Shown: positions 46,660 to 58,574, numbered from the stretch's first letter. The stretch: DNA of 64,000 nt from Epiperipatus broadwayi (GCA_028023455.1 JAQFVV010012422.1:10577337-10641336); one strand, 5' to 3'. Translations and numbers: made by a program. The notes: generated by a model from the sequence alone, not told the origin.

Positions 46660-49175
46660 TTTTACTGAATTATTTTATTGATTAGCATAGATACATGAGT
46701 CCTTGAGTTCTTTGGTGTACATCTATTGTTAATCTTTATTGTTATGAAAGTATTCACTGGTACTGAGAAAGCAAGAATAAATAAATCCAGAGTGTAGAAA
46801 CAGGGTCCTCAATTATCCTGTAACTTTGCCATTTCCCATGTATCTCTATATAAGTTGTCAGGTGCCAGGTTCCTATCTCTGTTCTTAATATCATTAATGA
46901 GATTATTGAATGTATTTTGGATGTCCTGGTTCACCCGGCCAAAGATCAAATTACATCTTATAATCCATATTGTGTGCAATGTAAAGATAGATAGCATGGT
47001 GTGAGCATAGATTCCCTTTTGTATGGCCGCTTTCAGTGATAAAAGGTACCCTATATCCACCAAAAACCCCTCTGATATCATCTCTCTCACCTTGCTCAAT
47101 CCAGGATAGAAATAAAAAATGTATTGTATAGTTTTGTCAATCTCTTTCACATAGTCTACATAGGGGGGTTTAGCTTCACCAAGAAATTCATATATCATGG
47201 CTCTAGGTAGCAATTCATAGCTCTTGATTATTCCTTAGTCACTTATTCCAACTTCCCAATAGGTTTTCCTATTTGATAGATCACTACTACCCACTGGGCA
47301 TATTTCCATATTTCACCAATTCATAGGCTCTGTGAAGGTGGGGGCATATCAGTAAGCTCTATTGGTAGGTTAATGTTAGGTTCTTATCTCTTTATGTAAA
47401 TTGTATGAAGTATAATTACAACTCTTTATACATAGACTGTTGATATTGAGTGAAGGCCAAGTCCATTTAGTATTTTGGGCCTTAGCAAGGCTGATCATAA
47501 CTATTTTCTCCCTCCAAAGTAGTCTCAAACAAATAGTGTTAATCTTCTGCTCAAAGGCTTTAGTAGGTTTGATAATTGGTAGGTAGTATGATATTCTAGG
47601 AAGAATAAGGGAGTTGACCAATGCTGTCTTCCCTGTGATGGACAATGAGATTCGTGATAGTGATTTCACCATGCTGGTAGTCTTCTGAATAATTGATTGC
47701 TGGATCTCTCTCCTTAATATCAATTTAGGTTTTGCAACAGGGAAACCCAGGAATGTCTGCAGTTCTGCCGAGAAAAAAGACAGTATTTGGTTGCCAGACT
47801 TCATGTTCCAGGTAGACAACCTCATGATTTATTCTTAGGTTGTACTTTTTGGTGTATTTCTCAGTAATTTTCAAAAGCTCTGGTAGATATTTTTTGAAAG
47901 GTAGGAACACCACCATATCATCAACATATGAGATGCGATGAATCTCTTCCCTAAGTGCTACAAGATAAACTCCCAGTAAATATTGCTCAATTTCTTTTAA
48001 GAGTGGATTTTTTGTAAGTTGTAAAGCATAAGTATGCTCAAAAGGGAGACCTGTGGGATTGATAAGTGAGGTCTAAAACTGGAAGTCAACCTCCCATCCA
48101 GAGAAGTGAAGATATACCTGTTGAAAAGATGGTTTTCTTGATTCTAATGTAGATCTCAGAAACTAGATACTTACTCAGAGTGTGAAGGAGAGTAGCTGGT
48201 ACTACAAGGTCAGAAGCCGAGGAGAAATGCAGTTGGACCACAATTGGCTTTGATTTCCTTTTCAATCTAGCATGTTCAAGTAGAAGCATAAAATGCTGAA
48301 TGGCCTCAGTTGTTGATGTACCCTTGTGGGAAAATTGATATTTGAAAATGTGCTTATATAATTGTTCCTGTATTCTATCTTTAATTAGGGTTTGGCCTAA
48401 TGTTGGAGAGTGGAGAGGGGTTCATCTGCTTTTTCAGGAAAGGTACTAGTGCAACAGGATATAGGACCAGAATATTCTGAAAATCTCCAGCAAGGGTATT
48501 GATTATTCCACAAACAATTGGGGCAGTGAACTGGCTAAGATGGAGGAACACAAATCTGGTAATCCCAGTTAAACCAGGGTGGATGCCCTTTGTGTATTCC
48601 CTGAGCTTTACAATAACACCTTTTCTTTAATATTATGGTCTGATATGCTTTCTGCTGTTCTTCAGTTGTCTCCAACTGTAAATGGGTGATCCTGTAACTT
48701 GGTTTGGAAGAATTTGTGAATTTCCATAAGCATTGTTAGTCCTCCATAGTAGTTTTGATTTTTTATTATCATGATGTGTGTGGGCCGGTTGAATGCTCCA
48801 ATTGCCCATCTTATATAACTACATGTCCAGTTATGCCTGTTATTTAGGTATACCTTTGTCCTCTTGATCTCCAGATAGTGCACAAGCATCTTGTTTTTCA
48901 TGGTATTGGTGCTTTTATTTGTTGGACATCACTTTGTGTGTTTTGACATTTCACCTAGTTTTAAATAATCTGGTCCAGAAATTTTAGTAGCTGGTTTGAT
49001 CCTTTGGATTTCCTAGCATGGGTATCAATTATTGTACTCAAGATGTCTACAAATGAAGACCATGCTTGGATCAGAAGAAGCTTCAAAATCTTTATTTTAT
49101 TAAACAATATATATGCCTCAGAGAAAATTAGTTCAGACCTCTTTTTTAAAAAAAAATGTATATTGTGAAATAACA
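46660..49175 (-). pseudogene. LINE non-LTR retrotransposon, decayed, minus strand
   Basis: Broken reverse transcriptase in several frames. In sense order: YNLNRQHNW-like linker pieces near 48850, LPDL/'FTAPIVCGIINTLAGDF' and 'VALVPFLKK' near 48450-48550 (the fingers region 'aPi...ls..P......i.LpKk'), RISYVDDMVVFLPFKKYLPE with catalytic YVDD at 47917-47928, GKTALVNSLILPRISYYLPI near 47600 (thumb), CLRLLWREK, and a C-terminal TLHTIWIIRCNLIFGR near 46960 ending at a stop at 46809. The order and the 'iWiiRcnlifg' tail suit L1/Tx1-like LINEs, but the clade is uncertain. A T-run at about 46656-46665 would be the 3' A-tail. Confidence 0.75.
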
Positions 49176-49870
49176 TTTAACAGTACCAACTGCACTCAGC
49201 TATGAATATGAAGCCTAGGAGCTTTGAAAGCGCTAAGCATAAACATTAACAAATGAAACTTCTCTAACAGGCATAGAAGTGCAGAGTTATTGGTATTTAA
49301 CAGTGTTCTAAAGTCTGGTGTAATGAATCTTGGGTAAATCATTATTTGAAATAATTATTCATAGTATATATATTTTAATGTGTGTGTCTACGTATGATAA
49401 AATGATAATGGGTTATTGTTGCAAAAAGTAACAATTTATGGCAATTATTAATTTGTATTTTTCAATTTCAATTGTAATTGTTGAATAATAGTAAGACTAT
49501 TATTTACTGTTATACTATGACTAAGGGAATCAGTTTTGCAATTATTTAACTGAGTACTTTAAAATTAGCTAATAATAATCGAATGACTTTATTGCTCTAA
49601 TTCTTAAGAAACTCCAGTGCCAAAAGTGTTCGATCTTGGTGTATTCTGAGGAGCTTAACCTGTGCCAAATTACATGGTGTGTTTAAAAACAAATATACCC
49701 CATTTAATAATATTTTTTATTATATTATTTATTTTTGTCTCTATGAAAACTTCGGAATAAGTAGGTTGTTTTAAGAAAGTATTTTTTTCTTTATTAATTT
49801 TATTTTAAAATAGTAAATGAATTGTTTATTATATGTTTATGCTTTGTTTGAAGAAGTCTTTTGTATTTGT
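49176..49870. other. intron, nothing recognised
   Basis: AT-rich sequence without identifiable features. Confidence 0.45.
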
Positions 49871-49877
49871 CCATCCT

Positions 49878-49990
49878 GTGCAGTTTGGAGCAGTTGGTAG
49901 AGTGTTCACCTTGGGATTGGAAAGTCCCAGGATTATTTCTGGTGCTCAAACTTTTTATGAACTCCAGAAGCAATGAAGTCATATGCTTTT
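49878..49990 (+). repeat. tRNA-derived SINE copy
   Basis: 'ggagcagttggtagagtgttcacc' (A-box-like), 'gtcccaggattatttctggtgct' (decayed B box), then 'actttttatgaactccagaagcaatgaagtcat', matching the copy at about 56700-56790. Related in its tail to the 8-kb SINE family. Confidence 0.6.
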
Positions 49991-50267
49991 TTATTTATTC
50001 ATGCATTAGATAATACTTCAGAGTAAATTATACATTGAAATTTTGATTGGCCTGTAGTGAAAGTAAATGCAAAATGTAAATGTCATAGGTATTGCTTATT
50101 TTTAAAAGCAGCTTTTACTATCACTCTGCATTTCCTACTGATTCTCCATCTGTGTAATTTCTTTAGTGTTCTACTGCAAATAGAGGACATCTTCCTAAAA
50201 AAAAAAAATAATAAATTTTGAATCCTATAAAGTATTTTAACATTTAAAGTATAATATTCAATCATTG

Positions 50268-50616
50268 ATAAACACTTTACACGATCGCCCATTTCATATA
50301 CTTACACCTGCTGTTAATAATAGTACCAAACTCTATACAGTATTGCCACCAAGTGCAAGCCTTTGTAACCAATAGATTCAGTGAGATTTGTGCATAAAAT
50401 TTCTATCTAGTTCCTACTCATCCAACATCCCAGATTAGTTTCTAACTTATGGCTTTCATCAATGAGGAGCCTTGGTTTTGAGAGTACTGCACTTGGATCT
50501 TAGAATTTAATGAAACCCTCCAGAAACCACCTTTTATTTATTTGGTTAACTGAAAAGCCTGTATCCATTGATTACAAAAGCTTGTTCTTGATGGCATTAC
50601 TGTATGGAGAGTTTTG
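50268..50616 (-). mobile_element. family A copy, diverged
   Basis: Minus-sense family A order with the hammerhead at 50420-50478, then a jump near 50545 to plus-sense 'catggcattactgtatggagagttttgg'. Target duplication not found. Confidence 0.65.
50420..50478 (-). ncRNA. hammerhead-like ribozyme A6 (C3 changed)
   Basis: Outer helix I AACCAA/TTGGAT (one mismatch). The box reads TTGATGA; GAAAC intact; triplet ATC. Probably inactive or weak. Confidence 0.5.
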
Positions 50617-51204
50617 GTATTATTATCGAAAAACATTGTGTTGTTACCTTCTTTTTTTAAAAAAACATATATTGATCAAACTTGAAAGACTATTGCCATA
50701 TTGCATGTTAGTATTCCAATGTGTGACCAAGACTTAGAAACAACTGCTAGTTAGATAACATCAAATTATGCAATACTTGACATTACATTCTTAGAAATGA
50801 CAACAATTTACTATATAGTATATCAATATTACCTGCAACAATGCTCTGAGCAGATCAGCTGCAAACAGAAATTATAAATTATAATAAAAATATAATTTTG
50901 TAAATTGTAAAACCATGCATTTGAACACAGATCTCTATTGATGAATGCTATTTCTGATTTTATATTCTTTGACTGAGGTACTATAAAGTTAGAAATAAGG
51001 ATTTCTGGGCAAGGAAAAAAGATATGTGATAATTTATCCTTTAGATATGGAAATTTTCCTAGTCTCATAAAAAAAAGATCATCCACGTTTCATTCATATA
51101 TCACTATGTCTTATATTGAGAACCATTATTGAAATGTATATCATCAAATGAGAAATCATGCACTAGTATATAGATTGAATTAAGTAATAGTAACACATAA
51201 TTAT

Positions 51205-51831
51205 TAAATCAGCAAACATCACATGATTACCATTTTCTATGCTTACACACATTGTTAAAACATTGACAAATTCTTCATACATTAGTGCCACTCAGTGCAA
51301 GTCATAGTAATTATTGGATGCAAGAAAGTTTGTGTATAAAGTCCCTATACATCCAATATTCCCAGACTAATTTCTACTTGCGACTTTTATCAGTGAGAAG
51401 CTTTGGATCTGAGAGCACTGTACTTAGATTTTAGGATCTAATGCAACCTTCCCTAAGCCACCTTTTACCTTTTTACTTAACTATAAAGCTATTAGTTCAA
51501 ATGAAAACAGACGTATTCAATCCAAGCTCATTCACTTGTATAATCATATAGATCTGAACCCACTTCAGTATCTATACATTTTGGTGTCTTTGGTTCTTTC
51601 ATAACCATAGTCATTATCTTCCCGTGGGCAGAAATGGTATTAAATCTCTAAACATCACATGATAATCATTTCCTATGATACACAAGCTCTTAAAATAGTG
51701 GCAACCTCTCTATACATATAATTAGTAAGCACATGAGGATTTTATGCACAAACCTTTTTGTATCCAATGATTACTATGGTTTGCACTAGGTAGCATTAAT
51801 GTATGGAGTTTGTCTCTGCTTTAACACATAA
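51205..51831 (-). mobile_element. family A insertion, 14-bp target duplication
   Basis: Flanked by taacacataattat at 51191-51204 and 51832-51845. Minus-sense unit with a hammerhead at 51351-51408, continuing into a second partial unit, then a short plus-sense end ('ggtttgcactaggtagcattaatgtatggag'). Confidence 0.8.
51351..51408 (-). ncRNA. hammerhead-like ribozyme A7 (G8 changed)
   Basis: Outer helix I ATCCAA/TTGGAT perfect. The box reads CTGATAA, GAAAT, triplet GTC. Probably inactive. Confidence 0.5.
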
Positions 51832-51845
51832 TTATATAATTAAAT

Positions 51846-52813
51846 GTTTTTTTTTGCCTTGCTTGTCTGCAATAGCAGCATAAACCCACTTAATACTACT
51901 ATTATAACAACTGTGTTTCATGACAATCGTGAATAGATTGTTATTTGTACTCTCATTCCAATATTATCTTCCATTTCCTAACTTGATTGATAATAGACAA
52001 GTTTTCCCCCATGAGATGGCTCATGAGTACTTTGGTCAGTATTGGTCCCATGGAACCACTAAACATCATGTGCTGCACATTGTAATACAATACTAGTACA
52101 TCACAAGGAAAGATAATAAATAGTGAAAATTTTTTACAGTGAAAATTGTTTGTTTAAATTTTTCTATTTATTGATTAGTATCAGTAAAGCATTGGTATTC
52201 TGCCTAGTATATAAAATTCAAATCTGTTACAAAATGCATCTACTATTTCAGTACCACCTCTTCCTTTTTCCCCTCCCAGTTTTTTCAATTTTCTCATTAC
52301 TACTGAATGAACATAAGATTTTAAAACATCTAGGTGGAAATATTGCTTCTGTTACATGACACAATTGTCTTAAAAATATTATGAGTATCAAGCAGTCTTT
52401 TTGTAAGCAGAAGATGTGTGTGTGCTGAATTAAATATTTTATGTGGATTGTTATTCTAATAAAGAACAAAAATAGGGCGGCTTTATCCAAATGAAACAGA
52501 GATAATCCTTGCCTTTGATATTGCTGGGAAACTATCAATTATTAATAACTATTAATAATTGGCAATCTTCCTGGGGCTAATTAAGTTTTCTCCATTGACC
52601 TATAATAGCTCTTTTGTTGGGGCTTATTGTTGAATTAAAACAGCCTTTAAATAATCTACTGGGTATAAAAGTGCATTCCAATAACTTCTCATAGAGAAAC
52701 AGTGAAGAAAATGGCATTACTCATCAGGTTTACCAATTTCTGAGTGGTTAGTGCTTGAATGTTTTTTTGCTAATTGTTTTACCTTATAGCTAAGAATAAC
52801 TAGATAAACATTA
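51846..52813. other. intron, nothing recognised
   Basis: Two overlapping antisense open frames near 52123-52538 show hydrophobic sequence without a family match that I recognise; treated as chance. Confidence 0.4.
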
Positions 52814-52991
52814 TTGAGTAATGTAATGGCAAACTAAAATTTGGCAATGGGTCATCTAGCTAAAAGAAAAATCCTACGCCTGTTAAGAACCTGGGAAAGG
52901 TTTTGAGTAATATAATGGCAAACTAAAATTTGGCAATGGGTCAACTAGCTAAAAGAAAAATCCTACGCCTGTTAAGAACCTGGGAAAGGTT
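52814..52991. repeat. 89-bp unit, two near-identical direct copies
   Basis: Copies start at 52814 and 52903 and differ at only a few positions. The unit contains 'cctacgcctgttaagaacc'. Confidence 0.9.
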
Positions 52992-53440
52992 TTTAAAGTT
53001 TTTGTTTATTTTAATATTATTTTATTTTAGTTATTATTTTGTTTCTTGTAAAAATGTTTATATCTATTTTGTTTTCTCCATTTAATTATGTTTTACTTAT
53101 CAACTATCTATCTATCCTATTTACTAATTACCTACATATATATATATGAATGTGTGTATGTATATATATAATGTAACTATTCAATTAAGTATCTCTTCTT
53201 ATATCATCATTCATCTGTCTTAAGTGGATACAAAAGGAACCATTTCTGACTATATTCTGTGCTTTTAGTATGATGGCAAGTTTAAACAAGGACAGTTGTG
53301 AGACTTAATTTTTAAATCAGATCACAAAAATATCTCTGTGATTTGATGTTGAATCTCATAAATATCATTGTGCATAGTGTCAGAAGTGGTTCCATTTGTA
53401 TTAGCTCAAAGCAGGTTTAAAAATTTATCATACATATTTA

Positions 53441-54184
53441 TAAACATTAATTCTTATTAAGTGCATGGTCAGCACATAAATACATATAAAGTTTTAATCT
53501 TACTACTATGTGCCTTGAGTGCTCAATTTTACCACAAGAGGGACCTCTACAAATCTTAACACAAGATTATGACTTTATAAAGATAAGAGCGGATATCTTA
53601 TCTTCAACCTACTTTCTAATTATATAGACAAATCTAAAACATTTTGATTTGAGAGTGTGGAGCTAGTAAGTTCTTCACTAATTAAGTCCACAACATTGTC
53701 TAGAAATCAACATTCACAAAGTCTTTCGATTCAAAGCGAGTTAATATTTAAATCTTATAATTAGAAATATTTTGAATCAATTTAAAGTTGTAAACATTAA
53801 TTCTTATTAAGCACATGGTCAGCACATAAATACATATAAAGCTTTAACTTTACTACTATGCATCTTGAGTGCTCAATTTTACCATGAGAGGGGCCTCTAC
53901 AAATCTTGACACAAGACTATGACTTTATAAAAGTAAGAGCAGCTGTATATTTTCAACCTACTTTCTAATTATATAGGCAAATCTAAAACATTTTGATTTG
54001 AGAGTGTGAAGCTAGTAAGTTCTTCATTAATTAAGTCCACAACCTCATCTAAAAATCAACCTTCATGAAATCTTTCAATTCACAGTGAGTTAATATTTAG
54101 ATCTTATAATTAGAAATATTTTGAATCAATTTAAAGTTGTAAACATTAATTTTTATTAAGCGTGTGGTCAGCACATAAATACAT
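53441..54184. repeat. tandem repeat, about 350-bp unit, 2.1 copies
   Basis: Units begin 'taaacattaat' at 53441, 53791 and 54140; the third stops after about 45 bp at 'cacataaatacat'. Copies differ by scattered substitutions. No open frame and no hammerhead core found. Confidence 0.9.
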
Positions 54185-54373
54185 GAAGACAGACTGATTT
54201 GATCAGATAACCAAATGATAACAGTAGTAAATTTTAGCAATAGTTTGCCATTACATGGCACCATTTCAACAGTATATTTTAATATCTCTATATCTAGAGT
54301 TTAATTATAAATTTTAAGAATTAACATATACTTGTGGCAATGCAAATGTATATATATATATATATAACCTTAG

Positions 54374-54544
54374 TTTGATTATTATGGTTGATGACTCTAC
54401 AGTTCGTCTTCCAAAGCCTGATACTCTTTCAAGTTCTATATCACTTGTTCTGGGAGGATCATTCTCTGATCAGCATTTCTATAAATATTTGTCTACAAAG
54501 AAAAATTTCCAAGGAAATATTAAAAATTTAATGATCGCAACAAG
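54374..54544 (+). CDS. LG-domain exon (last LG domain, second half)
   Basis: 171 nt, phase 2 to 2. The acceptor is (ta)n-aaccttag at 54371-54373 and the donor gtaatt. With the preceding exon it reads DVTT/SLIIMVDDSTVRLPKPD, TLSSSISLVLGGSFSDQHFY and ends FQGNIKNLMIATR. It shows 'l.VDd' and 'islvLGG', typical of LG domains, then 'FqGnIknlmi', where most LG domains have Cys in place of this Asn. A second AG at 54401-54402 was rejected because its phase does not fit. Confidence 0.87.
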
Positions 54545-55047
54545 GTAATTCATTCTTGGGCAAAATTTAAATACAAAAACGTTTTTAAATTTATTTTTAT
54601 TTTAAAATATCTTTTATGTTTATTTAATATCATAATTACTATTAATTTATTTCTTTTTATAGCATTTTTGAATGAAATATTTGTCTCCTATATAAAATCC
54701 CTATTTTGTCTATTGTCTAAATGTTGTCCATAAAGCTATTTAATTAATTTCTTTAACAAATTGCTTTTTTTTAATTAGTTGCTCTAACAAATTACAAAAA
54801 TGAGGAATTTCACAGTGTCAGGAAAAAAATTAATAAATAACTATACCTAACTAAACCATAAATTATATTATGAATATTTTATGCAAATGAAATAATTCCA
54901 CTCATTATATTTAATAATCCACAATATTTTATATGAAGTAAGAAATTCTACCATTAATAAAAAATGCCCAGAAAAAAATCAGTACATGTGCTTTTAACTA
55001 AAGTACAGAAGTGAATAGCTATAGTATTTAAGTAATGAAGTAAATGT
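54545..55047. other. intron, nothing recognised
   Basis: AT-rich sequence with no identifiable feature. Confidence 0.45.
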
Positions 55048-55119
55048 ACAGTGGTGGCCTAGAGGTTAGCATAGCTGCCTTCCAAGCAGCTGGCTCAAGT
55101 TCACTTCCCGGTCAACACA
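55048..55119 (+). pseudogene. tRNA-Gly(TCC)-like sequence, SINE head or tRNA pseudogene
   Basis: 72 bp with the length and order of tRNA-Gly: 'gtggtggcctagaggttagc' (A box), 'tagctgccttccaagcagct' (anticodon arm with TCC in the loop) and 'caagttcacttcccgg' (B box with a changed base). The acceptor stem is partly mispaired (aca at the start). It is followed by a short spacer and A8, which suggests a retroposed tRNA or a SINE. A possible 10-bp duplication 'gctatagtat' lies at 55018-55027 and 55144-55153. Confidence 0.65.
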
Positions 55120-55589
55120 TTTGACATATGAAAAAAAATACATGCTATAGTATGGTATTTACATTTAGTTTGTGTTGGCATATAATTGAAGTTGTGGAGT
55201 TTGATATTGCATAGTTCATGCTAATTCCACCATTAACAATTATCTGGAACACTATCAAATTTACATATTAAATATAACAGGTATATTTAAAAATTTTAAT
55301 TTGGAAGCTTAATTTGATGAGCATTTTATTCAACGCAAGGAATTCTGCAAAGCAAAAAAAAATTTCTTAAAGCAGCCAATTAAAAAACTATATTACAAAA
55401 ACAGTGAACATTTAAAAAAAAAGATGGTCTTTAGTCTCACATTTATTTATATAATATTAAAATCTTTTGCTTAATTTACATTAAATCTTAAAAAAAAAAA
55501 ATTTAAAGCAATTAATTAAAAAAACCATAGCCTATTTAGGCTGGGTACATCTTATATATCTAATACAATAAAAAACCTGGTAATCTTAT

Positions 55590-56300
55590 ATGCAGTCATA
55601 GCACTTGCTGTGTCCCGGCTTTCGCCTATGGATCAGCAATGATAACTTTTGGTTTAGTAAACAGACAAGGTATTGAATATAATAGTTTAATATATAATAA
55701 ATAGGTTAATATACATAAATAGCTAATACATATATATAATATGGAGAACTAACTACAACAGTTGGGAATCTTAATATCCTAATGCTCTCCGCGTACCAAA
55801 GTTAAAAGTTTACAAATAAGTTCACTCTATCTACGACAGGCATAAATTAATTAATCACGAAGAGCCCAGTTGTGCGTTATAAAATAATAAAAGATCAGTA
55901 CGATCTGTTCACAGTCCTAGTTGGCTGGATTACCTACAGGCGCCAAGTACCTGGGATATTATCTCCTTGAACATGCACCCGCCAACACTGTAGCAGGAAA
56001 AAGACTTCGAGTCTTTTGACTTTTGTTTTTATACCTGCCATGTGTCAGTCTCGTTTGATTTCTTTATATTTCTGGAGTAGTTGGTGACCCGTATCTGTCA
56101 GACATTAGATCCGGGTTCCACTGATTTATTACATGCTATATACATTAGTTACGAAATTAGCTTGACAATCTGTAATCATTGTCAATTGTTATTATTCTAT
56201 ATATATATATACAGCACTTATGATTTAATCCATGGACAGTCGATTTCACTACTCTCACAGTTCTATCTATCAACAGAGTTACTTCAGCAAGTAAAGATAG
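55590..56300 (+). other. compositionally distinct block, possible solo LTR
   Basis: Noticeably richer in G+C than its surroundings (e.g. 'gtgtcccggctttcgcc', 'ggcgccaagtacctggg', 'gatccgggttcc'). It has a TATA-like 'tataaaataataaaag' at about 55878. No coding frame beyond a short one at 56081-56317. LTR ends and target duplication could not be fixed. Confidence 0.3.
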
Positions 56301-56694
56301 AGATCCCTATTGTATAATAATAATAATAAGAAAGTAAACTAAAGAAATTTTATAATACCTGTTTTGCTATAAGGGCACACAAAATTATTTGTATTTAAAA
56401 CTCAAATAATTACGTGTGCATTTTCAACTTTGGCTATGGAATTGGATTAAATTTAATTATTATTTTGCCTTTAAAGCAGTTTCAATTTGGACAGATGTAA
56501 TAAAGGTTTTGGATAAAGCTGAAGTCATTTTGCTTTGTTTTTTATTATTTACGGATTTAGTTTGATTAGAGATTTCAGATGCAAATACAGGTATGCTTAA
56601 ATTTTTGTCTCTATAATCCACAGTACTTTTATCTTTTAATTGTTTCCAATTCTATCATTAAAATGTTTCTTTTGTACAGTTTAGCATGATTATA

Positions 56695-56795
56695 GTCATA
56701 CTTTGTAATGTGGGGTCCCAGGATTGATCCCGGTGCTGGCAGTTCTGGTGCTCATACTTTTTATGAACTCTTGAGCAAAAAAGTCATATCTTTCA
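56695..56795 (+). repeat. tRNA-derived SINE fragment
   Basis: 'gtggggtcccaggattgatcccggtgctgg' keeps a recognisable B box; then 'actttttatgaactcttgagc' as in the 49.9-kb copy. The A-box half is missing. Confidence 0.6.
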
Positions 56796-57626
56796 TGAAA
56801 ATTTAGAATTTTGTTTAGTTTGATCAAAACCATATTGTACATTTAGATAAAAATTCTCTTCTTCTTCATCGGAATAAAACTTGTTGGGGCATAAATCTAA
56901 ATTAATTGCATTTCGTATTTCCTGATATGTTAAATAAATAATTTTGCAACTCTATCTGATATACTATCAACTTACACAATGTTCTATATTTTTTATAATG
57001 ATTTTTGCTTGACTTATATTTAATTATAAAGACACAACTAATAAAAGTTTATGTACATTTTTTTAAAGCAATTCTTTCTTTATCTTCTCTTTAACTTCAG
57101 AAAATGTGATCATGTCTTGTCAAATCAGATAAAAGTTATCAGTGAATGGACATCACTTAGATTCATAACTCACTATCTTAATATACTTTTAATTTAATTG
57201 CCAACCACTTACTATTGTTATAAAAGACATCATTTGAAAGTAAATAATGGTCTTTTCTTAGTTTTAAATTTGTAGGTAAAAGTCAGCACAAATTATCACA
57301 CTGGCTATTTTATGTTGGTAATCAGCTTAATTATAATGAATAACCATACAGTAATAAGAGCTGTAACAAAAAAAAAACATATGGACTTAACATTAGAAGT
57401 TAGTCCTGCTTGATTCCTGCAAGGGTTTCAGAGGAAAATCAAACAGCCTCCTTTCGTGTAATATATTGTAATGTTCCAAAAACAAGATTAAGGGTATTAG
57501 GAATATTAAACTTTTTATAAAAGGTATATTCCACTACACTAGACACCATCAAACTACAATAGCTTAAAGTAAATGTGTTTAATCATTGATTTTATTCCCA
57601 AACTATGTTTTCAATAAATGTTTAAC
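56796..57626. other. intron, nothing recognised
   Basis: AT-rich sequence without an identifiable feature. Confidence 0.45.
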
Positions 57627-57747
57627 ATGTAATATTGATATGTAAAAACAGGCAAAACTCTATATACATATTGTCACTCAGTGTAAGCCAGAGTAATCAA
57701 TGGATGCCAGAAGACTTGTGCATACAATCCCCATCTAGTACCTATTC

Positions 57748-57806
57748 ATCCAGTATCCCCAGACTAGTTTCTGGCTTGTGGCCTTCATCAGTGAGGAGCT
57801 TTGAAT
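57748..57806 (-). ncRNA. hammerhead ribozyme candidate A4 (core intact)
   Basis: CTGATGA, helix II GGC/GCC with CACAA loop, GAAAC, AC-TA-GT helix III, triplet GTC, inner helix I CCTCA/TGGGG. Outer helix I is weakened (ATTCAA/CTGGAT). Confidence 0.65.
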
Positions 57807-58357
57807 CTGAGAGCACTGCACTTAGATCTTAGGATCTAATGCAACCCTCCAGCAACCACTTTTTATCTCTACTTAACTACAAAACTATGCGACATAAATT
57901 GAAAACACCTTAATATTTTCAATCCAAGCTCAGCAGCTTATGCAGTCATATAGGTCTGAACTCAGTTCATACATTTTGGTGTCTTTGGTTCTTTAATAAC
58001 CATAGCCACCACTATCATATTAGGCAGACTTGGTATTGTGTGGCAATACATATATAGAGTTTTGCCTGTTTTAATAACAGTTAAGAGCAAGCATAAGAAA
58101 TGGTGATCATGTGATGTTTATTGACTTAAAACCAATCCTGCCTAATAGGATAGTGGTGGCTATGGTTATTAAAGAACCAACAACACCAAAATGTATAGGT
58201 ACTGAACTGAGTTCAGACCTATATGACTGCATAAGCTGTTGATCTTGGACTAAAAATATTAAGGTGTTTTCAATTTAAGTCTCAGTAGTTAAGTAGAGAT
58301 AAAAGGTGGCTACTGGGTGTTGCATTAGATCCTAAGATCTAGGTGCAGTGGTCTCAG

Positions 58358-58415
58358 ATCCAAGCTCCTCACTGATGAAGGCCAAAAGCCAGAAACTAGT
58401 CTGGGGATATTGGAT
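58358..58415 (+). ncRNA. hammerhead ribozyme candidate A5 (core intact)
   Basis: Outer helix I ATCCAA/TTGGAT perfect, inner helix I CCTCA/TGGGG, CTGATGA at 58372-58378, helix II GGC/GCC with a CAAAA loop, GAAAC at 58392-58396, triplet GTC with the cut after C58401. Confidence 0.7.
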
Positions 58416-58574
58416 GAGTAGGCACTAGATGGGGATTTTATGCACAAGCCTTCTGGCATCTATTGATTACTCTGGCTTGCACTGAGTGACAATACGTATA
58501 TAGAGTTTTGCTTGTTTTAATAACAGTTCAGAGCAAGCATAAGAAATGGTGATCAGATGTAATATTGATATGTA

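Larger units (their letters stand above)
57645..58556. mobile_element. family A inverted pair, complete, 18-bp target duplication
   Basis: Flanked by perfect copies of atgtaatattgatatgta at 57627-57644 and 58557-58574. The left half (57645-58040) is minus sense and the right half (58040-58556) plus sense; both contain a hammerhead with a complete core. The outer ends are inverted copies of each other (acaggcaaaactctat / atagagttttgcttgt). This is the best preserved member in the window. Confidence 0.9.

Noticed and set aside
53441-54184. CRISPR-like array
   Set aside because: Units are 350 bp and diverged, with no short repeats and spacers; the genome is eukaryotic.
54391-54544. Exon start at the AG of 'gactctacag' (54401-54402)
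   Set aside because: It would begin in a phase that does not fit the preceding exon (which ends in phase 2); the upstream AG at 54372-54373 fits and adds typical LG sequence (LIIMVDD).
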